A stretch of DNA of 43,724 nt from Acidobacteria bacterium UBA2994. GTDB lineage: Bacteria > Acidobacteriota > Vicinamibacteria > Vicinamibacterales > UBA8438. Below the pieces are notes generated by a model, which ran no database searches, was not told where the DNA came from, and worked only from the letters and a program-made list of their open reading frames with translations. The stretch covers positions 1 through 43,724 of the forward strand of contig DEAA01000059.1 of assembly GCA_002346545.1 (NCBI GenBank), in the 5' to 3' direction. The stretch's first letter is position 1; the number at the start of each line of letters is the position of its first letter. The translations under genes and the position numbers were made by a program. Below are positions 17,273 to 25,591 of the stretch, piece by piece.

Positions 17273-18067
17273 ATGGCTCCCGAGCAACAACAGCGGCAGT
17301 TAGCGAGCGAGCGGGGCTACGCGATGGCTGGCATGCTGGTGGCGATCGCCATCATGGGGATCACCATGTCAATGCTCCTGCCCTCTTGGAGCACCTACGT
17401 CCAACGTGAGAAAGAGGCGGAACTCATATTCCGGGGCGAGCAGTACATGCGCGCCATCGAGCTCTACCAACGTCAGTTCCCCGGCGCCTACCCCACCGGC
17501 GTCGAGATGCTGGTCGAACAGCGGTTTCTCCGTCGTGCCTACCTCGACCCGATGACCGGCTCGGACTTCCAACTGCTCGATCCGACCTCGGTCACCGCGG
17601 CCGTCGGTGAGGTGCAGGAGGTCATACCCGGGGTAAACATCCAGCAGCCTGGAGTGACCCGGGTTCAGCAGAGACCGGCGAACCCACGCAGCGAGAGGGC
17701 GCCGATGACCGAAGCGGGGCGAGGCCTGGAGAACGGAGACGGGATCATCGGGGTCGCGACCACCGCCACCGGAGACTCCATGGCGCTCTACAACGGCCGG
17801 AACAAGTACGAAGACTGGCTGTTTGTCTACATGCCGCAGGTCACTGACCCCGGCCAGGCGGCGGCTGGCGCATTACCCGGCCCGTCGCAGAGGAACCCAG
17901 TTATTGGCGACCCGTTCGACGGCGTCGAGAATCCGAGCGGAGGCTTCGGAGACCGTCGTGGACCCGGCGGTGCGGATAGTCAGGGCGGACTGCGCGGTCG
18001 GCCTGGAGACAACCAGCCAGGCACTTCACGCGGCACCTCGCCGGGCGGCACGGTCCCTCCAAATTAG
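17273..18067 (+). CDS. Type II secretion pseudopilin-like protein lacking Glu5
   Basis: 264 aa from an ATG at 17273 with no clear ribosome-binding site. A prepilin-type leader ends at S-E-R-G (Gly15) followed by Y-A-M-A-G-M-L-V-A-I-A-I-M-G, a 20-residue hydrophobic helix. The residue at +5 is Gly rather than the usual Glu. After the helix come Y-V-Q-R-E-K-E-A-E-L-I-F-R-G-E-Q-Y and Y-P-T-G-V-E-M-L, the standard α-C and loop of pseudopilins. The C-terminal 100 residues are low-complexity Gly/Pro/Asp-rich. It is alone on the plus strand, between the broken lipoprotein and the tandem GspG genes. It probably works as a minor pseudopilin or a variant subunit of the same machine. Confidence 0.7.
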   Translation: MAPEQQQRQLASERGYAMAGMLVAIAIMGITMSMLLPSWSTYVQREKEAELIFRGEQYMRAIELYQRQFPGAYPTGVEMLVEQRFLRRAYLDPMTGSDFQLLDPTSVTAAVGEVQEVIPGVNIQQPGVTRVQQRPANPRSERAPMTEAGRGLENGDGIIGVATTATGDSMALYNGRNKYEDWLFVYMPQVTDPGQAAAGALPGPSQRNPVIGDPFDGVENPSGGFGDRRGPGGADSQGGLRGRPGDNQPGTSRGTSPGGTVPPN

Positions 18068-18081
18068 GAGCCCGCTACGGC

Positions 18082-18519
18082 CTACCACTCCGCATAGTTC
18101 GAACCGTCCAGTGCCTGGCTCTGGGCACCACTACGAACGTCGAAAATCCCTTGAGATAGCGGGTTCGTCGGATCAAGTTCGGCCAGCACCGGCGTCCAGG
18201 TCGCGTTCGAGTCGGTGAACGGGTCAATCGGAATCGAACGCAGATAGCCCCCGTCTACCAACATGTCCAACGAGCCAGGGTACTCGTTCCGATCGGCGTA
18301 GTGCTGGTCGATCGCGTCGCGCATCCTGAACAGGTCTTCCTTCAGGACCGCCTCACGCGAACGTCGTACCGCGGTGCCGTAGCTAACCACGGCGATCCCG
18401 GCCATGATCACAACCAGTGAGATGACGATGAGCATCTCAGCGAGGGTCCATCCGTCGGTACGGCGCAGATCACGCCAGTTGCAGACCGGACGATGCCCAC
18501 CGTTCCTTTGTCTCACCAT
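18082..18519 (-). CDS. gspG: GspG-like pseudopilin, second copy
   Basis: 145 aa. A prepilin leader ends at T-D-G (Gly23), then W-T-L-A-E-M-L-I-V-I with Glu at +5, as expected for processing by a prepilin peptidase and assembly into a pseudopilus. The globular part has Y-P-G-S-L-D-M-L-V-D-G-G-Y-L and I-P-I-D-P-F-T-D, classical GspG features. It ends A-L-D-G-S-N-Y-A-E-W, nearly the same end as the preceding gene, so the two are probably a tandem duplication. The ATG overlaps the previous stop by 7 bases. Confidence 0.85.
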   Translation of the reverse strand: MVRQRNGGHRPVCNWRDLRRTDGWTLAEMLIVISLVVIMAGIAVVSYGTAVRRSREAVLKEDLFRMRDAIDQHYADRNEYPGSLDMLVDGGYLRSIPIDPFTDSNATWTPVLAELDPTNPLSQGIFDVRSGAQSQALDGSNYAEW

Positions 18520-19016
18520 TCGTTATAGTTCGTTCCGTCAAGGGCACTCGCCCGTGACCTGGTATACACGTCGTAGACGTTGTCGCCACTCCAACTTGTC
18601 GCGCCAGGGTCGTCCTGATAAGCCCGCAACCCCCATTCCTGGCTCTTGGTGATCGGGTCGAACGGAATACGACGGAGAAACTTCAGCTTGCGTCCAGTCG
18701 CGTCGTTGGTAACCTCCACTCCTTCGACCAATGTCTCCAGGTCTGGCGGATACCCCTCGCTCCCAGCTCGCACGTCCGTTCCTCCGATCATGCCCAAATC
18801 GACGGCGTCCTTGTATCTGTCGATCGCCGTACGCATCTCGCGCAAAGACCTTCGCAGCTCAGCCTCGCGCTGCCGCTGCATAGTGACCTGACTCAATGGC
18901 AGCACGGCCGAAGCCAGCACCAGCAGGATGGCGCTGACGACGAGGAGTTCCACAAAACTGTAGCCGCGCGAGGACCGCAGCCGCTTTAACAGGGACGCAG
19001 AGGTCCGGTCGGGCAT
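18513..19016 (-). CDS. gspG: GspG-like pseudopilin, first copy
   Basis: 167 aa. The leader ends at S-S-R-G (Gly18), then Y-S-F-V-E-L-L-V-V with Glu at +5. Downstream are R-R-S-L-R-E-M-R-T-A-I-D-R-Y, Y-P-P-D-L-E-T-L-V-E-G and R-I-P-F-D-P-I-T-K, all GspG features. It carries an insertion of about 20 residues (G-T-D-V-R-A-G-S) relative to the second copy. The C-terminus, A-L-D-G-T-N-Y-N-E-W, matches the second copy. It starts 7 bases after the broken cohesin-like gene and is translationally linked to the next pseudopilin. Confidence 0.87.
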   Translation of the reverse strand: MPDRTSASLLKRLRSSRGYSFVELLVVSAILLVLASAVLPLSQVTMQRQREAELRRSLREMRTAIDRYKDAVDLGMIGGTDVRAGSEGYPPDLETLVEGVEVTNDATGRKLKFLRRIPFDPITKSQEWGLRAYQDDPGATSWSGDNVYDVYTRSRASALDGTNYNEW

Positions 19017-19023
19017 GGGCGAC

Positions 19024-19425
19024 TCATTGGACGGTCACCGTGACCGGGGAGAACGTAAGCGCGATTGGCGCCCCACCCGGGGTCATCTCGGTGCCACTCA
19101 GATCGAGTGTAACCGACCCCGGCCCCACCGCATCGAAAAGCACCGCCGCAAGCAGACCCGCTCCGGCCGCGCCTGCCTGGTCGCTGGCGCGGGTCGCCAA
19201 GATGTCTATCCGACCGGCCGCCCCATCGACCTACTGCAGGAAAACCACATCGTTTCGCCCCTGATCCCCGGCAGGAAGCGCGCCCACCAGGACAGTCGGA
19301 GTCACTGGCGGCAGCGCCATCCCTCCGCTCGAGTCTCCTGCCTCGGACGCCCCACATCCGGCCATGGCCAGGCTTGCCAACGCTAAGCTCCAGAGAGCGC
19401 CCGTTCTCTGTTTACGACTCTGCAT
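19024..19425 (-). pseudogene. Cohesin-like lipoprotein with in-frame amber stop (possible GspD remnant)
   Basis: An ATG at 19425 starts a lipoprotein leader (M-Q-S-R-K-Q-R then a hydrophobic run ending M-A-G-C) and runs into TAG at 19231-19233, after D-V-V-F-L-Q. The same frame goes on after the stop as V-D-G-A-A-G-R-I-D-I-L-A-T-R, then G-L-L-A-A-V-L-F-D-A and S-V-T-L-D-L, and ends P-V-T-V-T-V-Q at a TGA (19024-19026). These are strands of a cohesin-like domain, as found at the C-terminus of GspD-related proteins in Acidobacteria and in cellulosome proteins. The first strands of a complete cohesin are missing. It is either a nonsense-mutated gene, the remains of a larger GspD, or an amber read-through case. 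It sits where a secretin would be expected. Confidence 0.6.
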
Positions 19426-19990
19426 CCAGTCCAGCCCAGTAATAGGTGGACAACCCCAGGGTCAGAGTAAGGGCTTCTTCGACCTCATCTCCCTTGCTGA
19501 GGATGACCTCCTCGATCAGGATGAACTCCGGCGCCGTTTCCACCGCATAGATAAACCGTCGTATGTCTTCGTACTCGCCGGCCAGCATCATCGTCGTACG
19601 AAGCTGCGCAAGCAGGCTCTCCCTCTCCTTTTCGGGCACACTGCTCGAACGCTCCAGCACAAGATCACTCTCTTCAGCGAGCCGATCGAGAAATGGCGAA
19701 AGGATTAGCCGCGCGCCTGCCAGATCCCTAGGGATAACCTCTTGATAAAATCTCTCCAACTCATTGTCAGCCAATGACTTGTTGTTTATTGCCGTTGTCG
19801 CTTCACTAAACGCGGTCCGCACCTGCTCTATCTGTGCGTCCGCGGTGGCCATACGTGCCTCAGATTGAGACACCTTGGCCAACCATGGGTTGATCGCGAA
19901 GGCATAGAGGACTACATCTACCACTAAGATCGCACCCACCACGGTGACAAATGTTCGCTTTTCAGCCAGGATCCGGTTGAGCAGCGTCAT
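19412..19990 (-). CDS. pilO: PilO-like inner-membrane assembly protein
   Basis: 192 aa. A single membrane helix (F-V-T-V-V-G-A-I-L-V-V-D-V-V-L-Y) is near residues 14-29, then a coiled-coil (Q-S-E-A-R-M-A-T-A-D-A-Q-I) and a compact periplasmic domain, the PilO/GspM layout. It pairs with PilN in the platform that links the cytoplasmic ATPase to the outer-membrane channel. It overlaps the pilN end by 4 bases and its own end overlaps the start of the cohesin-like gene by 14. The assignment is by position and architecture more than by strong residue conservation. Confidence 0.75.
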   Translation of the reverse strand: MTLLNRILAEKRTFVTVVGAILVVDVVLYAFAINPWLAKVSQSEARMATADAQIEQVRTAFSEATTAINNKSLADNELERFYQEVIPRDLAGARLILSPFLDRLAEESDLVLERSSSVPEKERESLLAQLRTTMMLAGEYEDIRRFIYAVETAPEFILIEEVILSKGDEVEEALTLTLGLSTYYWAGLDAES

Positions 19991-20673
19991 CTCGGCTCCT
20001 CATCGGCCGCGGCTGCCTCCGCAGTCGGAATCGCCTCATCTGTCGCATCGACCGATTCGTCTGTCTCCAGAGAAGCGTCGTTCTCCTCGGAGTCCGCCTC
20101 CTCCCCGACCAGTCCAAGCGCCGGCGTCTGCAGATAACGGCCTCGAAGCACGGCCCGATACATCCCGTCCTCTGTCAGTTCCGCCTGCCGGTTCAGCACT
20201 CCGGTAAAATCGCCCGAAGCCTCAAGCTTGTCGATGAAGCCGCTGATGTCGTCGAGCCGGCGCCCCAGCACCCCCATGGTGACCTCGATCCGCTCCGGCG
20301 ATATATCCGGTTGCACTTGCGTCAGCATGACGTCTGGGGGAAGCGTGGTCTCGATACGGTTGAAGAAATCGGTCCAGGAGAACACTCGCTGATCGATCAA
20401 AGCGTTGGCCTCCCGGGCGGCAGCCGCCACCTGCTTAAGCGCTTCCGGCTTCACCGCCTGTTCAATCTGGGCTGTCTGGGTGCTGAGCTGGGCGGTCTCA
20501 GCCTCGGCCGTCTCGGCGCGAGAGACGAGCTCGGTATTCCGTCGGGACAGGTCCGTGATCTCGACGATCTCCAATCCCAGCACGGCCAGGCCTAGCACTG
20601 CCACCAGGCCGAGACCCAGATACACGGCGCGCTCGTTGTAGAAGGGACGCGTGGCGAGATTGGTACGAAGCAT
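19987..20673 (-). CDS. pilN: PilN-like inner-membrane assembly protein
   Basis: 228 aa from an ATG at 20673, five bases after pilM. The first residues, M-L-R-T-N-L-A-T-R-P-F-Y-N-E-R, are the PilN signature that docks on PilM. A membrane helix follows (about 17-38), then a coiled-coil (A-E-T-A-E-A-E-T-A-Q-L) and an α/β domain with P-P-D-V-M-L-T-Q-V. It carries an acidic tail rich in Glu/Asp/Ala over the last 35 residues, unusual for the family. It is part of the same transcription unit as gspF, gspE and pilM. Confidence 0.87.
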   Translation of the reverse strand: MLRTNLATRPFYNERAVYLGLGLVAVLGLAVLGLEIVEITDLSRRNTELVSRAETAEAETAQLSTQTAQIEQAVKPEALKQVAAAAREANALIDQRVFSWTDFFNRIETTLPPDVMLTQVQPDISPERIEVTMGVLGRRLDDISGFIDKLEASGDFTGVLNRQAELTEDGMYRAVLRGRYLQTPALGLVGEEADSEENDASLETDESVDATDEAIPTAEAAAADEEPR

Positions 20674-20678
20674 GGGAC

Positions 20679-21647
20679 CTATGCTGCTGTTTCGGTCGAC
20701 GAGCGCTCCCGCAACAGGAGTCCCACCGGCGCGGCTAGCAGATCGGGCGAAACACCCTCGGCCCCGGCGCCCGAAAGCGCCAGCTCCGCACCGATGGCCT
20801 GGACCGATACGCCTAACCGGCTTTCGAGCGTGACGCGCAGAACGTCGGCCTCCTCCGGGCTTGTCTCGACCAGGCCGACCACTAGCAGCACACGCGAGAA
20901 ACCGGCGCCGCCAAGACGATCCTCGTGGTACATCGTGGTCTGGTGTACCAGATCCACGAGGTTGCCGTCTCCCTCGAAGGAGCGGTTCCGGAACAGGATC
21001 AACTGGCCATGTCGGACCACGGCAATGGTGCTGTAGCTGTGAGCCACGTGGACCAGCAGCCAGTCCCCTTCGCTCATCGTCCGGCCGGCTAGGACGCCAT
21101 TGATCAGGCTGAAGCTCGAGAGATCCACAACCCCGGCGTGCACTCCAGCAGCGGAGCAGACCGACTCGTATTCCTCGACTATGTCGCGGCGCATCAACGA
21201 CACCACGTACTCCCTTCCGCCGCCTTCGAGCGCGCGTCCCTGAGAGTACGTTACCTGCGCATCCTCCACCCGAAAGGGCGCGGTCTTGCGCGCCTGCCAT
21301 CGAACGAGTTCCTTCAAGTCTGCGCTCCGGCTCGGAATCTGCTCGAAGCTGGTCAGCGACACCTTCGCCGCGCTGTCCGGCACCACCAGCGCCAGGCGGT
21401 TCGGCGACCCAGGCAGCGCCTCGAGCACGTTACGCACCGCCGCTTCGACGGCCGCGCGGTCTCCGAGATTTGAGGCATTCGCCGACGCTATCAGGGCACC
21501 CTCGGGCAACGGCGCCGTGGACACTGCAGTGACCTCTCGCGCGCCCCGTCCCAGCGCAACCCCGGTCACCCGGTCGGTGGCAATCTGCAGGCTGACCCCG
21601 GCTGGACCCGGAGCAAGTAGACGGCGAAGCCATGCACCTCTGGCCAT
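20679..21647 (-). CDS. pilM: PilM-like actin-fold assembly protein
   Basis: 322 aa; the ATG follows AAGGAAGG. It resembles PilM/GspL cytoplasmic actin-like proteins: V-S-L-Q-I-A-T-D near residue 18, L-A-L-V-V-P-D-S, then L-K-E-L-V-R-W-Q-A-R-K-T-A-P-F (the E-L-x-W-E-A-x-x-x-x-P-F motif), and a V-D-L-S-S-F-S segment that corresponds to the second phosphate-loop region. It is expected to bind the N-terminal tail of PilN and recruit the GspE ATPase. It is preceded by gspE (its stop is 20 bases upstream). Confidence 0.85.
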   Translation of the reverse strand: MARGAWLRRLLAPGPAGVSLQIATDRVTGVALGRGAREVTAVSTAPLPEGALIASANASNLGDRAAVEAAVRNVLEALPGSPNRLALVVPDSAAKVSLTSFEQIPSRSADLKELVRWQARKTAPFRVEDAQVTYSQGRALEGGGREYVVSLMRRDIVEEYESVCSAAGVHAGVVDLSSFSLINGVLAGRTMSEGDWLLVHVAHSYSTIAVVRHGQLILFRNRSFEGDGNLVDLVHQTTMYHEDRLGGAGFSRVLLVVGLVETSPEEADVLRVTLESRLGVSVQAIGAELALSGAGAEGVSPDLLAAPVGLLLRERSSTETAA

Positions 21648-21666
21648 GATCCTTCCTTAGAGGAGG

Positions 21667-23328
21667 TCACTTGACGAAGGTAACCTTGTTGATCTCGCGA
21701 ATGGTGGTGAACCCCGACAGAAGCTTCTCGACCGCCGAGTCGCGCAGGAAGCGCATACCGTCGGCCCGAATCGCCTGCTTGACCTCAGAGGCCGGAGCCT
21801 TGGCTAGAATCATCTCCCTGAGTTCGTCGGTCAGGTCGAGCAGCTCACAGAGCGCCGTGCGCCCCCGGTAACCGGTGCCGCCGCACTCGATACATCCGGT
21901 CCCCTCATAGAATTGATGGGTGGTCGCCAGAGCAGTATCCAACCCCGACTCTTCGAGCTGCTGCTCGCTAACCGTCGTCGGCCGGCGGCACTCGGTGCAG
22001 ATCATGCGGACCAGGCGTTGCGCCATGACGCAATTCAGTGACGAAACGAACTGATACGCCTCCACACCCATGTTCAGGAACCGCCCCAGCACGTCGAGCA
22101 CGTTGTTTGCGTGGACGGTCGTAAAGACCAAGTGTCCGGTCAGCGCGGACTGAATCGCGATCTGGGCGGTTTCCGAGTCACGAATCTCCCCCACCATGAT
22201 CTTGTCTGGGTCGTGACGCAAAATCGACCGCAGGCCCCGGGCGAAGGTCAGTCCCTTTCGCTCGTTGATCGGAATCTGAGTAATCCCATGCAGCTGATAC
22301 TCAACCGGATCCTCAATCGTGACGATCTTGTCTTCCGGCGAGTGAATCTCTGACAGCGCCGCATACAAGGTCGTGGTCTTGCCACTCCCGGTCGGCCCGG
22401 TCACCAGCACCATCCCGTACGGCTCCATGATGGCGCGCCTGAACCGTTTCAGCTCAGACTCAGCGAATCCGAGGATGTCCAGGTTCAATTCCCGGAACTG
22501 CTCGCTGATCGTCTCTTTGTCCAGGATTCGGATGACCGAGTCCTCGCCATGGACGGTTGGCATGACCGAGACACGAAAGTCGATGGTCTTCCCTGGCACC
22601 TTGACCTTGAAGCGTCCATCTTGCGGCACCCGTTTCTCGGCGATGTCGAGCTCGGCCATGACCTTGACGCGGGAGAGAATCGCACTGTGGAAGTGCTTGT
22701 CGACCGGCCGCATGGCCGACTGCAACGTGCCGTCAATCCGATACTTGACGTAGACCGCATCGTCCTGCGTCTCTATGTGAATATCACTGGCCCTCCGTTG
22801 CAAGGCCGTATAGATCATCGAATCCACGAGGCGAATCACTGGACTAATGTCGCTGGTTAGCCGCTCGACCGTCAGGTGCTCCTCGCCCGCTTCATCCTCC
22901 TGCAGAATCTGGAGCTCGAAGCTCTCTTGCGCCTCATCGAGAACGCGCTGCGAGCCTTCGCTCTTCTTGAGAATCGACTCGATGGCCGAGGACGTGCCCA
23001 CTGTGACCCGGATCGGCATCCCGAGCAACAGCGCCAGCTCGTCGATCATAGGCAGATCGGTTGGATCCGACACCACGATGACTAGGGTCTGCCCGTCCTT
23101 CCGGTGCGGCACGAACCCGTAGCGCAGCATCAAATCGGCTGGGATCGACCTGAACAGCTCCGCGTCGATGCGGAACTTCTCCATGTCGACGAACTCTAGC
23201 CGATACCGCTCGGCCAGCTGCTGGCCTCGTGCCAACTCTGCGACATGATCGACGGCCTCCGGTTCACCGCCGATGTACAGCTCCTCGGTGGTCCCGGGCT
23301 CGATCTCGGCCTGTGTCTCGTCTGTCAT
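21667..23328 (-). CDS. gspE: GspE/PilB-type secretion ATPase
   Basis: 553 aa, overlapping the gspF stop by 4 bases. It powers assembly of the pseudopilus or pilus from the cytoplasmic face. An N-terminal MshEN-type domain covers about residues 35-130. The ATPase core has Walker A G-P-T-G-S-G-K-T-T-T at 311-320, an Asp-box segment, Walker B M-V-G-E-I-R-D at 378-384 and a His-box (T-V-H-A-N-N). Four cysteines (C444, C447, C479, C482) form the zinc module found in GspE/PilB. It lies between gspF and pilM in one unit with pilN and pilO. Confidence 0.95.
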   Translation of the reverse strand: MTDETQAEIEPGTTEELYIGGEPEAVDHVAELARGQQLAERYRLEFVDMEKFRIDAELFRSIPADLMLRYGFVPHRKDGQTLVIVVSDPTDLPMIDELALLLGMPIRVTVGTSSAIESILKKSEGSQRVLDEAQESFELQILQEDEAGEEHLTVERLTSDISPVIRLVDSMIYTALQRRASDIHIETQDDAVYVKYRIDGTLQSAMRPVDKHFHSAILSRVKVMAELDIAEKRVPQDGRFKVKVPGKTIDFRVSVMPTVHGEDSVIRILDKETISEQFRELNLDILGFAESELKRFRRAIMEPYGMVLVTGPTGSGKTTTLYAALSEIHSPEDKIVTIEDPVEYQLHGITQIPINERKGLTFARGLRSILRHDPDKIMVGEIRDSETAQIAIQSALTGHLVFTTVHANNVLDVLGRFLNMGVEAYQFVSSLNCVMAQRLVRMICTECRRPTTVSEQQLEESGLDTALATTHQFYEGTGCIECGGTGYRGRTALCELLDLTDELREMILAKAPASEVKQAIRADGMRFLRDSAVEKLLSGFTTIREINKVTFVK

Positions 23329-24533
23329 GCGAGCACCGATCCCATCTGCAACAACGGCATATAAAGAGCAATGAGGAGGCCGGCGATGACGACTCCCATC
23401 ACCACGAGCAACGCCGGCTCAATGATCGTCACGAAACGCCCGAGCTGAGTGTCGATCTCCTCGTCGAAAAAGTCGGCCACGCTGATCAGCATCTCGCGGA
23501 GCGAGCCAGTCGATTCTCCGACCTCGACCATCTTGATGGCAACTTCGGGGAAGACCTTCCGTTCAGCCAGCGCCGACGCCAACGCCTCACCCTCCCGGAC
23601 CCGCTGCCCCACCAGTGTGAGCTGATCGGCGAAAAAGCGGTTACCGAGCGAGCGTGACGCGACATCGATGGCATTGACCAACGGAATGCCGCCTCCCAGC
23701 AACGTGGCCAAAGTCCGCGCCAGCTGAGAGGTTGCGAAGCGCGCCGCGATCTTTCCGACCGCCGGCACCCGCAAGATCAGACGGTCTAACCCCGTCGCCC
23801 GGCCCGACTGCTTGAACCAGTACCAAGTGCCTCCCACCACACCGATCACACCCAGAAATACCACCAAGAAATAGGCCCGGAAGAACGCGGAGACAGCTAC
23901 GATCAGACGGGTCATAATCGGAAGCTCCGCCTCGAAACTCAGGTAGAATCCCTCGAACTCTGGGACCACACGCAGGACTATGATCGCGACGACGATCAGG
24001 GCAAGACAAAGCAGGATCGCCGGATAGACGAGCGCCGAGAGCGTCTTCCGCTTGACCGCGCTAACAACCTTCACGTGGTCGATGTACCTGCGAATGACCT
24101 CCTCAAGTCCTCCGCTCTTCTCCCCAGCCATGAGCGAGGCCGTGTAGACGCCCGGGATCGCCTCACCCTGCGCCTCAAACGCCTCCGACAGCGCCGCCCC
24201 CGCGCGGACGCGATCGTGCACGTCATTTAGAGTTCGCTTGAATCCAGGATCGTCGACCCGCTGGCGCAGGATGTCCAGCGACTGGACCAGGGGCAGACCG
24301 GCCTTGAGTAGAGTTGCCAGTTCCTGATTGAAGACCAGAAACTCCCGTGTCTTGATCCGCCGGTGTCTCTCCCACGAGAGCACGGGAACACTGAAACCGC
24401 CGCGCCGCTGTAGCGAAAGGATGTACATCCCCTTCGCTTCCAGTTCCTGACGAAGCTGCGCCTCGCTTTCCGAGACGAACACCTCCTCAACAACCTCTCC
24501 GGTCTCGGTGCCAAGCCTGCAGCGAAACTCCAT
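23325..24533 (-). CDS. gspF: GspF/PilC-type inner-membrane platform protein
   Basis: 402 aa from an ATG at 24533 after GGAAAG; the longer frame to 24572 is not conserved. It has two repeats of the GspF fold: F-N-Q-E-L-A-T-L-L-K-A-G-L-P-L early on, then F-A-T-S-Q-L-A-R-T-L-A-T-L-L-G-G-G-I-P-L in the second half, with three hydrophobic helices. The M-V-E-V-G-E-S-T-G-S-L motif is also typical. It is the integral-membrane base for the pseudopilus and contacts GspE. It is the first gene of the minus-strand cluster. Confidence 0.93.
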   Translation of the reverse strand: MEFRCRLGTETGEVVEEVFVSESEAQLRQELEAKGMYILSLQRRGGFSVPVLSWERHRRIKTREFLVFNQELATLLKAGLPLVQSLDILRQRVDDPGFKRTLNDVHDRVRAGAALSEAFEAQGEAIPGVYTASLMAGEKSGGLEEVIRRYIDHVKVVSAVKRKTLSALVYPAILLCLALIVVAIIVLRVVPEFEGFYLSFEAELPIMTRLIVAVSAFFRAYFLVVFLGVIGVVGGTWYWFKQSGRATGLDRLILRVPAVGKIAARFATSQLARTLATLLGGGIPLVNAIDVASRSLGNRFFADQLTLVGQRVREGEALASALAERKVFPEVAIKMVEVGESTGSLREMLISVADFFDEEIDTQLGRFVTIIEPALLVVMGVVIAGLLIALYMPLLQMGSVLA

Positions 24534-24581
24534 GCTTTCCAGCGCGATCCGGGGTGACCCGCCGAGTCGCAAATTAAAGAC

Positions 24582-24623
24582 TGGCGTTACAAGTTAAGGA
24601 ATGGCGGTACAACCCCTTGTCAA
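24582..24623 (-). promoter_or_regulatory. Probable promoter with two direct repeats upstream of gspF
   Basis: Minus strand: a TTGACA -35 box at 24618-24623, but no good -10 at 17 bases (best candidate CCTTAA at about 24594-24599). Just downstream are two near-identical 11-base repeats, TTGTACCGCCA (24602-24612) and TTGTAACGCCA (24582-24592), starting exactly 20 bases apart, about two helical turns, so an activator or repressor could bind both on one face. Confidence 0.35.
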
Positions 24624-24740
24624 ATATGCAATTATCGGCGCTCCACCTAATGAGAATTATACCTTGGGCTCCGATGACCGCTTTGGGGGGCACCGAGGTT
24701 GTAGTGTGCCGGAACGGATGGCCCTTAGCTAGGACCTGGC

Positions 24741-25412
24741 CTACTCCCCGGCCGCGTCGACGATGCTCAGGATCTTCTCGACGTAGCGACGCGTTTCGGG
24801 ATAGGGCGGAACACCGCCGAACCTCCTGACGGTTCCTTCTCCGGCGTTGTAGGCCGCTAGGGCGCCCGTAACGTCGTACCGATCCAACAGCGACCGCAGA
24901 TGCTTGGTGCCAGCCTCAATGTTCGCCCTAGGGTCATAGGGATCGCTCACCGAGTACTGGCGGGCAGTGGCCGGCATCAGCTGCATCAAGCCCATTGCTC
25001 CCTTCGGTGACCGAGCGTCAGGCCGATAGGACGATTCCACCTCAATGAGCGCGGCGACCAGTGTCGGGTCCACTCCGTGCCGCACCGAAATGGTGTCGAT
25101 GATTTCGGCATAGGGGAGCGATGCGAGAACCGGCTTCGCCACGGCCTCAGCCTCTGCCACCGGTGGTGGTGAAGGCGTGGGCGGCGCGGGGTCAGCCTCG
25201 ATCTTAACCACAAGTGAGCGTGCCGCCGAGATCTGGCCGCCATTGGGCAGATACAGCACCACTCTGTCCCCCTGAAACTCGTGCCCGGCTACCGAAAGCG
25301 TGTGCCCGGTAGTCAGCAGCACCAGTTCGGCCGAGGCGGGGGCCACGGCCGGCCGGACGACCAGCAGAACCGCCAGCAGCGCCAAGGCAAGGACGCGCGT
25401 CGCGCTCCACAT
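24741..25412 (-). CDS. Lytic transglycosylase, SLT/GH23 family
   Basis: 223 aa from an ATG at 25412, the start of a clear signal peptide (hydrophobic L-A-L-A-L-L-A-V-L-L-V-V, cleavage after A-S-A); the upstream frame extension is not conserved. A proline-rich linker (about residues 73-95) leads to the SLT domain: the catalytic Glu is in A-L-I-E-V-E-S-S-Y (Glu126), followed by G-A-M-G-L-M-Q-L-M-P-A-T-A and A-A-Y-N-A-G-E-G-T-V. It cleaves peptidoglycan in the periplasm. The neighbouring secretion cluster suggests a local role in opening the murein for the pseudopilus channel. Confidence 0.88.
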   Translation of the reverse strand: MWSATRVLALALLAVLLVVRPAVAPASAELVLLTTGHTLSVAGHEFQGDRVVLYLPNGGQISAARSLVVKIEADPAPPTPSPPPVAEAEAVAKPVLASLPYAEIIDTISVRHGVDPTLVAALIEVESSYRPDARSPKGAMGLMQLMPATARQYSVSDPYDPRANIEAGTKHLRSLLDRYDVTGALAAYNAGEGTVRRFGGVPPYPETRRYVEKILSIVDAAGE

Positions 25413-25591
25413 CCGATCAGCGTAGCATGTCGTCCGAAGGCCGACCAATGCGACCAAAGTCGTACCGCAGACCCAATTCTTAACGCTTCGACTACCGCCC
25501 TGAGCCATACCTCTACTCTTATCGGCAGGACGAAGGGCCGGGGTGAACTGGACCGGTTCTGACCGGTTTTCCACATCTTCTGTTGAATGAC

